Below, one piece after another: positions 1 to 6,816 of a DNA stretch of 32,828 bases. The stretch covers positions 1-32,828 of the forward strand of contig JAECRA010000050.1 in assembly GCA_015999985.1 (NCBI GenBank), given 5' to 3'. The first letter of the stretch is position 1. Every line of letters starts with the position of its first letter. This stretch comes from Comamonadaceae bacterium. Its GTDB lineage: Bacteria; Pseudomonadota; Gammaproteobacteria; Burkholderiales; Burkholderiaceae_C. Position numbers and translations under genes: made by a program. The notes under the pieces are model-generated. The model was not told where the DNA came from. It saw only the letters and a program-made list of their open reading frames with translations, and did not search any database.

Positions 1-10
1 ACCGCAGCTT

Positions 11-63
11 GCCCTCACCCCTGCCCTCTCCCCTAGCCGGGCGCCCGCATGCGGGAGAGGGAG
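11..63. repeat. REP-like palindrome, copy 1 (interrupted)
   Basis: A GC-rich intergenic palindrome downstream of the CoA-transferase operon. The left arm CCCTCTCCC (24-32) and the right part CCGCATGCGGGAGAGGG (46-62) match the two halves of the perfect palindrome at 24324-24347, but here about a dozen bases (ctagccgggcgc) separate them. The flank GCCCTCACCCC (11-21) is also shared with the second copy. Elements of this kind are common between genes in Comamonadaceae (from memory). It could act as a transcript end or protect the 3' end of the minus-strand mRNA; that is inference. Confidence 0.7.
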
Positions 64-99
64 CTAATACGCCCTATTTGCAGACGTCGAAAACGTCTC

Positions 100-792
100 T
101 CAAACGCCACCTAAAGAAAGCGTCCGACACTCCGGATCAAACCGCAATACCGCTCCCGTTCTCTCCTGCAACTGCGCCAGGCTCAAGCCCTCGACCATGG
201 CGCGAACCCATAGCCCATCTGGTTCGACATCAATGATCGCCAGGTCCGTATAGATACGATCCACAACGCCTGCGCCAGTCAGCGGCAGCGTGCAGCTCTC
301 CACAACTTTAGGGCGCCCGTCCCGGGTTAGGTGTTCCATCATCACGAAGGCGCGCTTGGCCCCTATGGCCAGATCCATCGCGCCGCCCACGCCGGGTATG
401 GCATCCGGTGCCCCCGTGTGCCAGTTGGCCAAGTCGCCACTGGCGGAAACTTCAAGCCCACCCAATACGCTCAGATCCAGGTGCCCGCCGCGCATCATGG
501 TGAACGACAAGACACTGTCAGAAATGGAAGAGCCTGTCAGCAGGCTGATGGGTTGCTTGCCTGCATTGATGAGGTCAGGGTCGGCGGCCTGGGAAGGATC
601 CAAAGGGCCCATGCCCAGAATGCCATTCTCACTGTGCAGGATGATCTCGCGGTCTTTGGGAAGGTGTTTTGCAACCAGAACCGGCAAGCCGATGCCGAGG
701 TTCACGAAAGCCCCATCGGGAATATCGTGCGCCACGAGCTTGGCGATCGCCTCGCGACTCAGGCGAGGCAGTTGGGTGATATCAGCTGGCAT
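100..792 (-). CDS. CoA-transferase subunit B (3-oxoacid/acyl CoA-transferase, family I)
   Basis: Beta subunit of a heterodimeric family I CoA-transferase, which moves CoA from an acyl-CoA (for example succinyl-CoA or acetoacetyl-CoA) to a free carboxylic acid through a glutamyl-CoA thioester. The 230-residue length fits the AtoA/PcaJ/ScoB group. The early GIGLP segment (about residues 33-37) and the SENGILGMGP motif (about 54-63) carry the expected catalytic Glu. The start ATG overlaps the 3' end of the alpha subunit by 11 bp, so the two are translationally coupled. It is the last gene of the minus-strand catabolic operon. The exact substrate (3-oxoadipate, acetoacetate or another acid) cannot be read from sequence alone. 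In context it probably activates, or recycles CoA from, the acid handled by the neighbouring thiolase and hydratase/lyase genes. Confidence 0.9.
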   Translation of the reverse strand: MPADITQLPRLSREAIAKLVAHDIPDGAFVNLGIGLPVLVAKHLPKDREIILHSENGILGMGPLDPSQAADPDLINAGKQPISLLTGSSISDSVLSFTMMRGGHLDLSVLGGLEVSASGDLANWHTGAPDAIPGVGGAMDLAIGAKRAFVMMEHLTRDGRPKVVESCTLPLTGAGVVDRIYTDLAIIDVEPDGLWVRAMVEGLSLAQLQERTGAVLRFDPECRTLSLGGV

Positions 793-1462
793 GGCAGACC
801 ACTTTCTGAACGAAGATGGCGGGCGTCATGACCTGCTCGGGCGGAATCGAGCCCAGCGGCACGATTTCGCGAACCTGCGCTATGGCGTGCCGCGCTGCGG
901 TGCACATGACCGGTGCGAAGTTCCGGCCAGCCAAGCGGTAGGTGAGATTACCCCAACGATCGCCGAGGTCTGCCTTGACCAGCGCATAGTCGGCGCGAAT
1001 GGGTTGCTCCAGCACATAGCCTACGCCGTCAATCACCCGGGTTTCTTTTCCCTCTGCTAACAGAGTGCCGTAGCCAGTGGGGCAGAAGAATGGTCCAAGC
1101 CCGGCCCCGGCGGCCCGCATGCGTTCTACCATGGTGCCCTGCGGAATACATTCCAACTCGACTTTCCCAGCTCTGTACATCTGCTCAAAAGCAGCCGCGA
1201 GTGGCTGGCTTTTGTCCGCCGACTTGGGGTAGGAGCAGATGAGTTTGCGTACCCGCCCAGCGCCGACCAGGGCATTGAGGCCCTCGGTACCGCTGCCTGC
1301 GTTGTTGCTGACGACCACGAGATCCGTGGCTCCTTGTTCGAGCAGCGCTTCAAGCAGGGCAATCGGTGCGCCCGAACCGCCGAAGCCACCGACGAGCACG
1401 GTGGCGCCGTCTGGAATTTCGCTGACGGCTTCGGCCAGGGTTTGAACGGTTTTATCGAGCAT
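782..1462 (-). CDS. CoA-transferase subunit A (3-oxoacid/acyl CoA-transferase, family I)
   Basis: Alpha subunit partner of the gene that overlaps its 3' end. The 226-residue protein has the family I N-terminal glycine-rich segment VLVGGFGGSGAP (about residues 22-33), which forms part of the CoA-binding region. It also has the SNNAGSG block (about 52-58) and the conserved C-terminal YGT.LAEGKETR and WGNLTYR segments typical of AtoD/PcaI/ScoA proteins. Length is normal and the start is an ATG at 1460-1462. It lies about 50 bp downstream of the SDR gene on the same strand and is likely co-transcribed with it. The combination of scoA/scoB-like genes with MaoC, CitE and acyl-CoA ligase genes resembles the mycobacterial leucine-type cluster, but the substrate is not assigned. 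Confidence 0.9.
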   Translation of the reverse strand: MLDKTVQTLAEAVSEIPDGATVLVGGFGGSGAPIALLEALLEQGATDLVVVSNNAGSGTEGLNALVGAGRVRKLICSYPKSADKSQPLAAAFEQMYRAGKVELECIPQGTMVERMRAAGAGLGPFFCPTGYGTLLAEGKETRVIDGVGYVLEQPIRADYALVKADLGDRWGNLTYRLAGRNFAPVMCTAARHAIAQVREIVPLGSIPPEQVMTPAIFVQKVVCHAS

Positions 1463-1514
1463 GCTGGCGTTTCAGGCTTTCAGAATACGTATCTTGAATA
1501 CAGCCGTTGAAGGC

Positions 1515-2414
1515 TTAGATATCCATCCAGGTGTCCCGGTCTATGCCGGCGTTCTTGCGCGCTTCGCCCACGATGCGGGTGATCTCTGGCCCCAGAGTTT
1601 CAGGGTTCTTGCTGGCCTCAGTAAGCGGGCCGTGCTGCCAGCTTTCCGCCACCGAATACCCGAAGCCCCACGCCTCGAATACGCGGCCGCTGATGGCGCT
1701 TGATTGGCTGCTGGCCAGCCAGGTGACCAGCGCGGCAATCCATTCGGGGTCTCTTCGCTCCAGTTGTTCGGGTGTCCATTGGCCCAGGCCTTCAGTCATG
1801 CGCGTGGTCGCGCGCGGCGCGATGGCGTTGACGGTCACCCCATACCGCTGCAACTCTCGCGCGGCAACCAACGAGAAGGAGGCGATGCCTGCCTTGGCCG
1901 CAGCGTAGTTGGCCTGCCCTATGTTGCAGAACAATCCCGAGTGCGAGCTGGTGTTGATGACGCGTGCATCCACCTTCTTGCCGTCCTTGGTCAGCTGGCG
2001 CCAGTAGTTGGCGGCGTGGTGCGTGGGGGCGAACGTGCCCTTGAGGTGCACGTTGGTGACGGAATCCCATTCCTGTTCCGTCATGTTGATGAGCATGCGG
2101 TCGCGCAGGATGCCTGCGTTATTGACCAGGATGTCCAAGCCACCAAAGTGCTTGATGGCGGTGTCGACCAATGACTTGGCGCCTTCCCAGTTCGCTACGT
2201 TGGAGCCGTCTGCCACGGCTTCACCGCCGCATTCGCGAATTTCGGCGACCACTGCATCCGCAGGCGTGGTGTCTTGGCCAATGCCATCTGCACTCGACCC
2301 CAGGTCATTGACCACCACCTTGGCGCCATGTTTGGCGAGCATCAACGCGTGAGCTTTCCCCAGCCCCCGGCCCGCGCCGGTAACGATGGCAATTCGGCCT
2401 TCGCAAAGTTTCAT
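1515..2414 (-). CDS. SDR-family dehydrogenase (3-hydroxyacyl-CoA dehydrogenase-like)
   Basis: Short-chain dehydrogenase/reductase, 299 residues from the chosen start. The Rossmann glycine motif TGAGRGLG is at residues 12-19, NNAG at 98-101, and the catalytic Ser (157 or 159), Tyr170 and Lys174 are in place (NTSSHSG, then YAAAK). The long form with a C-terminal extension resembles the (3R)-hydroxyacyl-CoA dehydrogenase unit of peroxisomal multifunctional enzyme 2 and bacterial homologues, so an NAD(P)-dependent oxidation of a 3-hydroxyacyl-CoA is the best guess. An in-frame start seven codons upstream (2435) is possible, but the ATG at 2412-2414 is preceded by AAGGAG at good spacing. It sits between thiolase and CoA-transferase genes in one operon, which suits a beta-oxidation-like role. 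Confidence 0.85.
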   Translation of the reverse strand: MKLCEGRIAIVTGAGRGLGKAHALMLAKHGAKVVVNDLGSSADGIGQDTTPADAVVAEIRECGGEAVADGSNVANWEGAKSLVDTAIKHFGGLDILVNNAGILRDRMLINMTEQEWDSVTNVHLKGTFAPTHHAANYWRQLTKDGKKVDARVINTSSHSGLFCNIGQANYAAAKAGIASFSLVAARELQRYGVTVNAIAPRATTRMTEGLGQWTPEQLERRDPEWIAALVTWLASSQSSAISGRVFEAWGFGYSVAESWQHGPLTEASKNPETLGPEITRIVGEARKNAGIDRDTWMDI

Positions 2415-2444
2415 GGTTGCTCCTTGTTCTTTCAATGTTGGTGT

Positions 2445-3647
2445 TCAGGCATGCAGGCCGAGAATCGAGATGGCCGCAATACCTTGGAAAGGAACGCCCC
2501 CAAGGTTGTGCGTCAACCCCACTGATGGCGAAGAAATTTGCCGTTCGCCTGCGCGCCCCAGAAGCTGGTTGTAGACCTCGTAAGCCATTCGCAGGCCCGA
2601 AGCTGCGATCGGGTGACCAAAGCACTTCAGACCTCCGTCGACCTGGCAAGGAACTCCGCCGCCTGTGCGGTCGTAGAAGCCATCCAGAATGTCGTCTACC
2701 GCCTGGCCCTCGGGTGAAATGAAGAGGTCTTCCATCGTGACCAATTCGGTGACCGAGAAACAGTCGTGCACCTCGATCAGATCCAATTCGCTGCGTGGAT
2801 CTTTTATTCCAGCTTCTGCATAGGCTTTTTTGGCTGCCAGCCGTGTGGTGCGCACGCTGGCGCCATCCCATTGGTTGGTTGAGGACTCAACCCCTGAACC
2901 GATGGCCAACTGAATGGCCTTGATGGAAACGACATCTTTCTTGCCAAGAGCGCGCGCTATTTCGGGTGTGGTCACAATGGCTGCAGCGGCCCCGTCGCTG
3001 ACGCCGCAGCAATCAAACAAGCCAAGTGGTTCTGCAATCATGGGCGCGTTCAGAATCTGCTCCATGGTCACTCTTTTGCGCAGGTGGGCCTTGGGGCTCA
3101 GAGCGCCGTTCTCATGGCTTTTCCACGATACATGGGCAAGCGCCTGCTTGAGGCGCTCAGGCGTTATGCCGTGCTTGTTGCGATACCCGGCGGCCAGTTG
3201 CGCAAACCCGGCAGGGGCCGATCCCAGGTTGAGCCAAAGGTCGTTCAGCGTGCCTTTGAAGGGGGAGGGCAATCCTCCGTAACCGGTGTCCTTGAGCTTT
3301 TCCGCACCGATGGCCAGAGCGATATCTACCGCGCCGGAAGCCACCGCATAGGCCGCGCTGCGCAGCGCTTCGGTGCCCGTGGCGCACATGTTCTCCACCC
3401 GGCTGACGGGAATGCCGTCCAGGCGCAGCGCCATGGAAGCGGGAATGGCCGAGTTGCCGACGTTGACTGAGTCCATGCAGGAGCCAAACCACGCGGCTTC
3501 AATTTGGCGGCGCTCGATCCCCGCATCTGCCATGGCCTCCGTGAAGGCCTCTGCCAACAGGTCTGCGGTGCCGGCGTCCCAGCGCTCCCCGAAACGTGAG
3601 CAGCCCATGCCAAGAATGGCAACCTTGTCCTTGATCCCTGTAGCCAT
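2445..3647 (-). CDS. SCP2-type thiolase / acetyl-CoA acetyltransferase family protein
   Basis: Thiolase-superfamily protein of 400 residues. The nucleophile is Cys88 in VENMCATGTEAL. The HDCF motif (294-297) marks the SCP2-thiolase/lipid-transfer subgroup, which carries its second catalytic cysteine there. The conserved GHP histidine is at 345 in GGLKCFGHPIAASG. The final block THNLGG (379-384) lacks the CxG cysteine of classical thiolases, as expected for this subgroup. The frame stays open upstream to 3782, but that extension runs into an inverted repeat, and the ATG at 3645-3647 (MATGIKDKVAILG) matches family N-termini. The gene next upstream encodes an HMGS-like/DUF35 fusion. SCP2-type thiolases commonly work with DUF35 partners, so the two products probably form a complex. 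It could be a thiolase or a retro-aldolase of the Ltp2 type. Confidence 0.88.
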   Translation of the reverse strand: MATGIKDKVAILGMGCSRFGERWDAGTADLLAEAFTEAMADAGIERRQIEAAWFGSCMDSVNVGNSAIPASMALRLDGIPVSRVENMCATGTEALRSAAYAVASGAVDIALAIGAEKLKDTGYGGLPSPFKGTLNDLWLNLGSAPAGFAQLAAGYRNKHGITPERLKQALAHVSWKSHENGALSPKAHLRKRVTMEQILNAPMIAEPLGLFDCCGVSDGAAAAIVTTPEIARALGKKDVVSIKAIQLAIGSGVESSTNQWDGASVRTTRLAAKKAYAEAGIKDPRSELDLIEVHDCFSVTELVTMEDLFISPEGQAVDDILDGFYDRTGGGVPCQVDGGLKCFGHPIAASGLRMAYEVYNQLLGRAGERQISSPSVGLTHNLGGVPFQGIAAISILGLHA

Positions 3648-3696
3648 GATGATTTTCCAGTGAGTGCTCGCCGAATGCGCGGCTTCAGAAGGTGTG

Positions 3697-3837
3697 AATG
3701 AATCCGGCGTGCTCGAAAGGGCCGTCAAAAATCGCCCGGTCAAGGCGAAAAGCGCAGGCGTAGCTTGTGCTACGTCGAGCATTTTTTACGCGGAGCGGGT
3801 GGTTTTTGGCGGTCAAGGCGGGCATGTGGGATTCGTT
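3697..3837. repeat. 141-bp imperfect inverted repeat between co-directional genes
   Basis: Two arms of about 70 bp are imperfect reverse complements of each other. The outer ends are AATGAATCC (3697-3705) and GGATTCGTT (3829-3837). The middle parts are GCCGTCAAAAATCGCCC (3721-3737) against GGGTGGTTTTTGGCGGTC (3797-3814). The centre is a perfect hairpin CGTAGC-TTGT-GCTACG (3759-3774). The element fills almost the whole gap between the HMGS-like/DUF35 gene and the thiolase gene. It looks like a MITE-type or extragenic palindromic repeat. Its RNA would fold into one long stem and could lower or stabilise expression downstream. No transposase is nearby. Confidence 0.75.
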
Positions 3838-3846
3838 CTCACCTTC

Positions 3847-5301
3847 TCAGGCCGGCGTGGCTTTCCAGAAGTAACGCGGATAGTTGCGCAGCCTGTCGAT
3901 GTCCTTGATGCGAAACACCATGTTCAATGGCGTGCCGACCTCCAGACCCGCAGGCCCAACGTCCACGATTTCCATCATCAGCCGCGCTGCGTTCTCAAAC
4001 TGCACAAACCCCACATACAAGGGAGGGGCGGGGTGGTAGGAGAGCCAGTCGGCGGTGAAAGTCATCACGCTCGCTTTGGCATCTGCCAGTGCCACCTGGT
4101 CAAACTGAGTCGAAGGCGCATTGCAGGCCGGATTGACGCAGAACGGCAACTGGGGAAATTGGATGGTGCCGCAAGCGCGGCACTTGCCAGCCTGGAAGTG
4201 CGAAATTTGTTCGTTCGAGCGGTATTGCTCGGTGAGTGCGGTCTTCACTGGCCGCTCTGCGCGCATGCCCCAATCGAGATCAATCGCACCTTCATTGGCC
4301 AGAAGACGCAGGTAGGCGTCGGTCTCCACCTTGTCTGCCAAGGCAGCGCTGACGCCTCTGCGCGGCTTGGCCTGTGCAATGGCGTCGGTCACACGCAGAA
4401 CCAGCGCATCACAGCCTTGACCGAAACCCACCAGCAGAATGTGTTCTCCCGGCTGGGCGCGTTCCAGCACGTGAGCCAGCATGAGCAGCCCATGAGCGGC
4501 TCCGGTAAATCCGCAATTGGATGTCAGCGCATCTGCTTCTGCCTGGGCCGGTATGCCTGCGCTGCGAGCGACCGCCGCGGCAATCCCTTTGAAGCTGGAA
4601 GCCAGGATGAAATGGTGAATGTCCGTGGCATCCAAACCAGCGTCCGAAAGTGCTGACGCCACCACAGGGGGCACCAGCTTCAGATAGCCTTCATCGCGAA
4701 TCCAGCGCTCTTCCCAGAAGTAATCGTACTGGCCGTCCGCTGCTCGGAAGTGGTCCACGAACAGGGTGCTTTGGCTGGCGCTCCCAAGCAGTTCCGCCAC
4801 AATGTTCTCGCTTCCCAGCGTAAATGCAGCGGCACCTGCCCCGTTGTTCATTTCCTGAGTGCTGGCGGGCTTTCCGCGCGGCCTGTCACTGGCCACCACC
4901 AGCGCCTCTCCTGACGAAGTGTCCGACAGGGCGGCCAGCAGTGCGCTGGTGCCCGCGCGCTGCGAATGAGCCACATCAAGTGTTCGGATGTTGCCAGGCA
5001 GTCCCAGTGCATTGCCGACCACCGTGGCGTTCTGAAGGTCGGCGAAGGTGTGGGTGGTAGAGGCAAACACCAGCCGTGCAATGCGGTCCCGAGGCTGTTC
5101 GTTCAGTGCATCACGGGCGGCTTCAACGCCCATCGTGATGCTGTCCTCGTCCCATCCGCAGAACGCACGATGTCCCTTGGCGAGACCTTTCAGCGCTGGA
5201 GCCATCCATTGATGAGCCGACGCAATGGCGTTGCGGTCCAGTCTCCAGCGAGGTATATAGCCACCAAAGGCAGTGATGCCATAGGCCTTGATCGTAGACA
5301 C
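3847..5301 (-). CDS. HMG-CoA synthase-like protein fused to DUF35 (zinc ribbon + OB-fold), active site apparently degenerate
   Basis: A 484-residue two-part protein. Residues 1 to about 345 have the thiolase-fold architecture of HMG-CoA synthase/KAS III, and residues from about 365 on are a DUF35 module. The DUF35 zinc ribbon has Cys374, Cys377, Cys388 and Cys393, followed by an OB-fold. Aligning by eye to archaeal HMGS, the usual catalytic Cys (A-C-K-A-G-T) is Gln114 in SQRAGT. The general-base Glu (G-S-E-S-H) is Thr82 in ASTTH, and the catalytic His region reads FILASSF, without His. A true HMGS reaction is therefore doubtful, and a scaffold, decarboxylase-like or CoA-channelling role beside the adjacent thiolase is more likely. 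The start is a GTG at 5299-5301, because no in-frame ATG fits the family N-terminus. It is the first gene of the minus-strand operon. Confidence 0.83.
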   Translation of the reverse strand: MSTIKAYGITAFGGYIPRWRLDRNAIASAHQWMAPALKGLAKGHRAFCGWDEDSITMGVEAARDALNEQPRDRIARLVFASTTHTFADLQNATVVGNALGLPGNIRTLDVAHSQRAGTSALLAALSDTSSGEALVVASDRPRGKPASTQEMNNGAGAAAFTLGSENIVAELLGSASQSTLFVDHFRAADGQYDYFWEERWIRDEGYLKLVPPVVASALSDAGLDATDIHHFILASSFKGIAAAVARSAGIPAQAEADALTSNCGFTGAAHGLLMLAHVLERAQPGEHILLVGFGQGCDALVLRVTDAIAQAKPRRGVSAALADKVETDAYLRLLANEGAIDLDWGMRAERPVKTALTEQYRSNEQISHFQAGKCRACGTIQFPQLPFCVNPACNAPSTQFDQVALADAKASVMTFTADWLSYHPAPPLYVGFVQFENAARLMMEIVDVGPAGLEVGTPLNMVFRIKDIDRLRNYPRYFWKATPA

Positions 5302-5342
5302 GGTCAGAGATCTTTCATGTCATATTTATAGTATGCAACCAT

Positions 5343-5370
5343 ATCACAATTGTGATGGATGAAACTCCAT
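5343..5370. promoter_or_regulatory. Candidate operators in the divergent promoter
   Basis: The 154-bp gap between the two divergent operons contains a perfect 14-bp palindrome ATCACAATTGTGAT (5343-5356). It is followed at once by a spaced inverted repeat ATGGA-N6-TCCAT (5355-5370). Both are placed to control both directions. The first resembles a symmetric Crp-like or TetR-like operator; the second shares half-sites with a sequence upstream of the AraC-type regulator gene (8446-8463). Which protein binds is not known. Confidence 0.5.
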
Positions 5371-5455
5371 ATAGGGTAAGTACCAGTGGCTATTGCCATG
5401 GTGGAGAATTTCATGGAATATGTTATGCATGTAAACGATATGAGATTGGTTGGAT

Positions 5456-5917
5456 ATGGCTGGTTTGTATTTCGAGCAGTTTGAAGTGGGTCATACCTGG
5501 GTTCACGACATACGAAGGACGGTAACCGAGACAGACAATGTGATGTTCAGTTGCATGACGCACAACCCGGCTGCGATCCATATCGACGCCGAGTACGCCA
5601 AGACGACGGAGTTCGGCAAACCCTTGATGAACAGCGCGTTCACTTTGGGGCTGATGGTCGGGATCTCGGTGGGTGACACCACCCTGGGTACGACCGTTGG
5701 CAATCTGGGGTGGGATGAAGTGAGGTTTCCAAATCCAGTTTTCGCTGGTGACACGCTGAGGGTGCAGACCAAGGTCCTGGAAAAGCGAGAAAGCCGTTCG
5801 CGCCCAGACAATGGGATCGTGGTGCTTGAGCACACTGCGTTCAACCAGCACGACAAGCTGGTCGCCTCTTGCAAACGCAGTGCATTGATGTACAGGCTTC
5901 CCAAGGTGCCAGCATGA
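5456..5917 (+). CDS. MaoC-family (hotdog) enoyl-CoA hydratase/dehydratase
   Basis: A single hotdog-fold hydratase of 153 residues. The motif region reads TDNVMFSCMTHNPAAIHIDAEY: it has Asn37-Pro38, His42 and Asp44 but lacks the Gly-Asp two residues before Asn found in standard hydratase-2 proteins, and His is two residues later. This TxTDN...T.NP...H.D form is the variant I associate with itaconyl-/mesaconyl-CoA-type hydratases and the MaoC partners of CitE proteins. The reading frame can start at TTG 5450, but the ATG at 5456 is preferred. Its stop overlaps the next start (ATGA at 5914-5917), so it is translationally coupled to the CitE-like lyase. This supports a hydration step giving a beta-hydroxyacyl-CoA that the lyase then cleaves. 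Confidence 0.88.
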   Translation: MAGLYFEQFEVGHTWVHDIRRTVTETDNVMFSCMTHNPAAIHIDAEYAKTTEFGKPLMNSAFTLGLMVGISVGDTTLGTTVGNLGWDEVRFPNPVFAGDTLRVQTKVLEKRESRSRPDNGIVVLEHTAFNQHDKLVASCKRSALMYRLPKVPA

Positions 5918-6816
5918 CGAGCGCTTTGAACACACCTCTCAGGTCACTTCTATTTGTTCCAGGTGACAGCGAACGCAAGCTGGAGAAGGGTATCGAGTCG
6001 AAAGCTGACGCTTTGATTCTTGACCTGGAAGATGCGGTGGCGCCTTCGCGCACAGCCGTGGCACGCGGTATGGTGCTTGAGTATCTGAAGTCCAGGCCAG
6101 ACCGCTCCAGGCAGAAGCTCTGGGTCAGGATCAATCCTCTGACCACGCCTGCCGCCATGTTGGACCTGGCGGCGGTCGTAGCGGGTGCGCCGGACGGCAT
6201 TTTGCTTCCCAAGGTCAATGGGCCTTTGGATATCGTTCACCTCGGTCATTGCCTTGACGCACTGGAGGTGCGCGAGGGATTGTCTCCTGGCCTTACACGC
6301 ATCATGCCTGTGGCCACTGAAACGCCTCAATCTCTTTTCGCCTTGGGGGGCTATGCAGGCTGCAGCGACCGACTGCACGGCTTGACATGGGGTGCGGAAG
6401 ATATTGCCGCTGCTTTAGGCGCCAGTGCCAATCGCCGTCCAACGGGTGAATACGACACGGTGTATGCCATGGCCAAGGCGCTGTGCCTGTCTGGCGCCGC
6501 CGCGGCCAATGTTCAGCCGGTTGACACGATCTGGGCAGACTATCGTGACCACGAGGGGCTGCTGGCGGAAGCCAGGCTTTCTCGCCAGTCGGGCTATACC
6601 GGGAAAATTGCCATTCACCCTGGCCAGGTCGATGTCATCAACGAAGCTTTCACGCCAGGCCCGCAGGAGGTCGCCTGGTCGCGCAGGGTCGTCGAGGTTT
6701 TTGAAGCCAACCCTGGCCTTGGCACGGTGGGCCTGGAGGGCAAGATGCTCGACATGCCTCACCTCAAACAAGCTCGCCGAGTGTTGGAGCTGGTGGATAG
6801 GGTGGGAGCCAAGTAA
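5914..6816 (+). CDS. CitE/HpcH-family CoA-ester lyase
   Basis: HpcH/HpaI-citrate lyase beta-like TIM-barrel protein, 300 residues, expected to cleave or form a beta-hydroxyacyl-CoA (malyl-, citramalyl- or HMG-CoA type) with Mg2+. It has the N-terminal RSLLFVPGDSERK block (10-22), LDLEDAV (36-42), Arg72 in VRINP, the metal-binding Glu136 in ATETP, and Asp163 in TWGAEDIAAALG. The IHPGQVD block near residue 230 is also typical. The frame is open 15 codons upstream, but the ATG at 5914 overlaps the MaoC stop as ATGA and gives the family N-terminus. Pairing with a MaoC gene occurs in itaconate degradation and in the mycobacterial Rv2498c/Rv2499c pair, where the CitE member is reported as an HMG-CoA lyase. 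The substrate here is open. Confidence 0.9.
   Translation: MTSALNTPLRSLLFVPGDSERKLEKGIESKADALILDLEDAVAPSRTAVARGMVLEYLKSRPDRSRQKLWVRINPLTTPAAMLDLAAVVAGAPDGILLPKVNGPLDIVHLGHCLDALEVREGLSPGLTRIMPVATETPQSLFALGGYAGCSDRLHGLTWGAEDIAAALGASANRRPTGEYDTVYAMAKALCLSGAAAANVQPVDTIWADYRDHEGLLAEARLSRQSGYTGKIAIHPGQVDVINEAFTPGPQEVAWSRRVVEVFEANPGLGTVGLEGKMLDMPHLKQARRVLELVDRVGAK

Noticed and set aside
290-1060. 256-residue open frame on the plus strand
   Set aside because: It is antisense to both CoA-transferase subunits, which have clear motifs.
3664-4656. 330-residue open frame on the plus strand opposite the HMGS-like/DUF35 gene
   Set aside because: It is antisense to a well-supported gene, has a His/Arg/Gln-rich composition and no ribosome site, and starts inside the inverted repeat.
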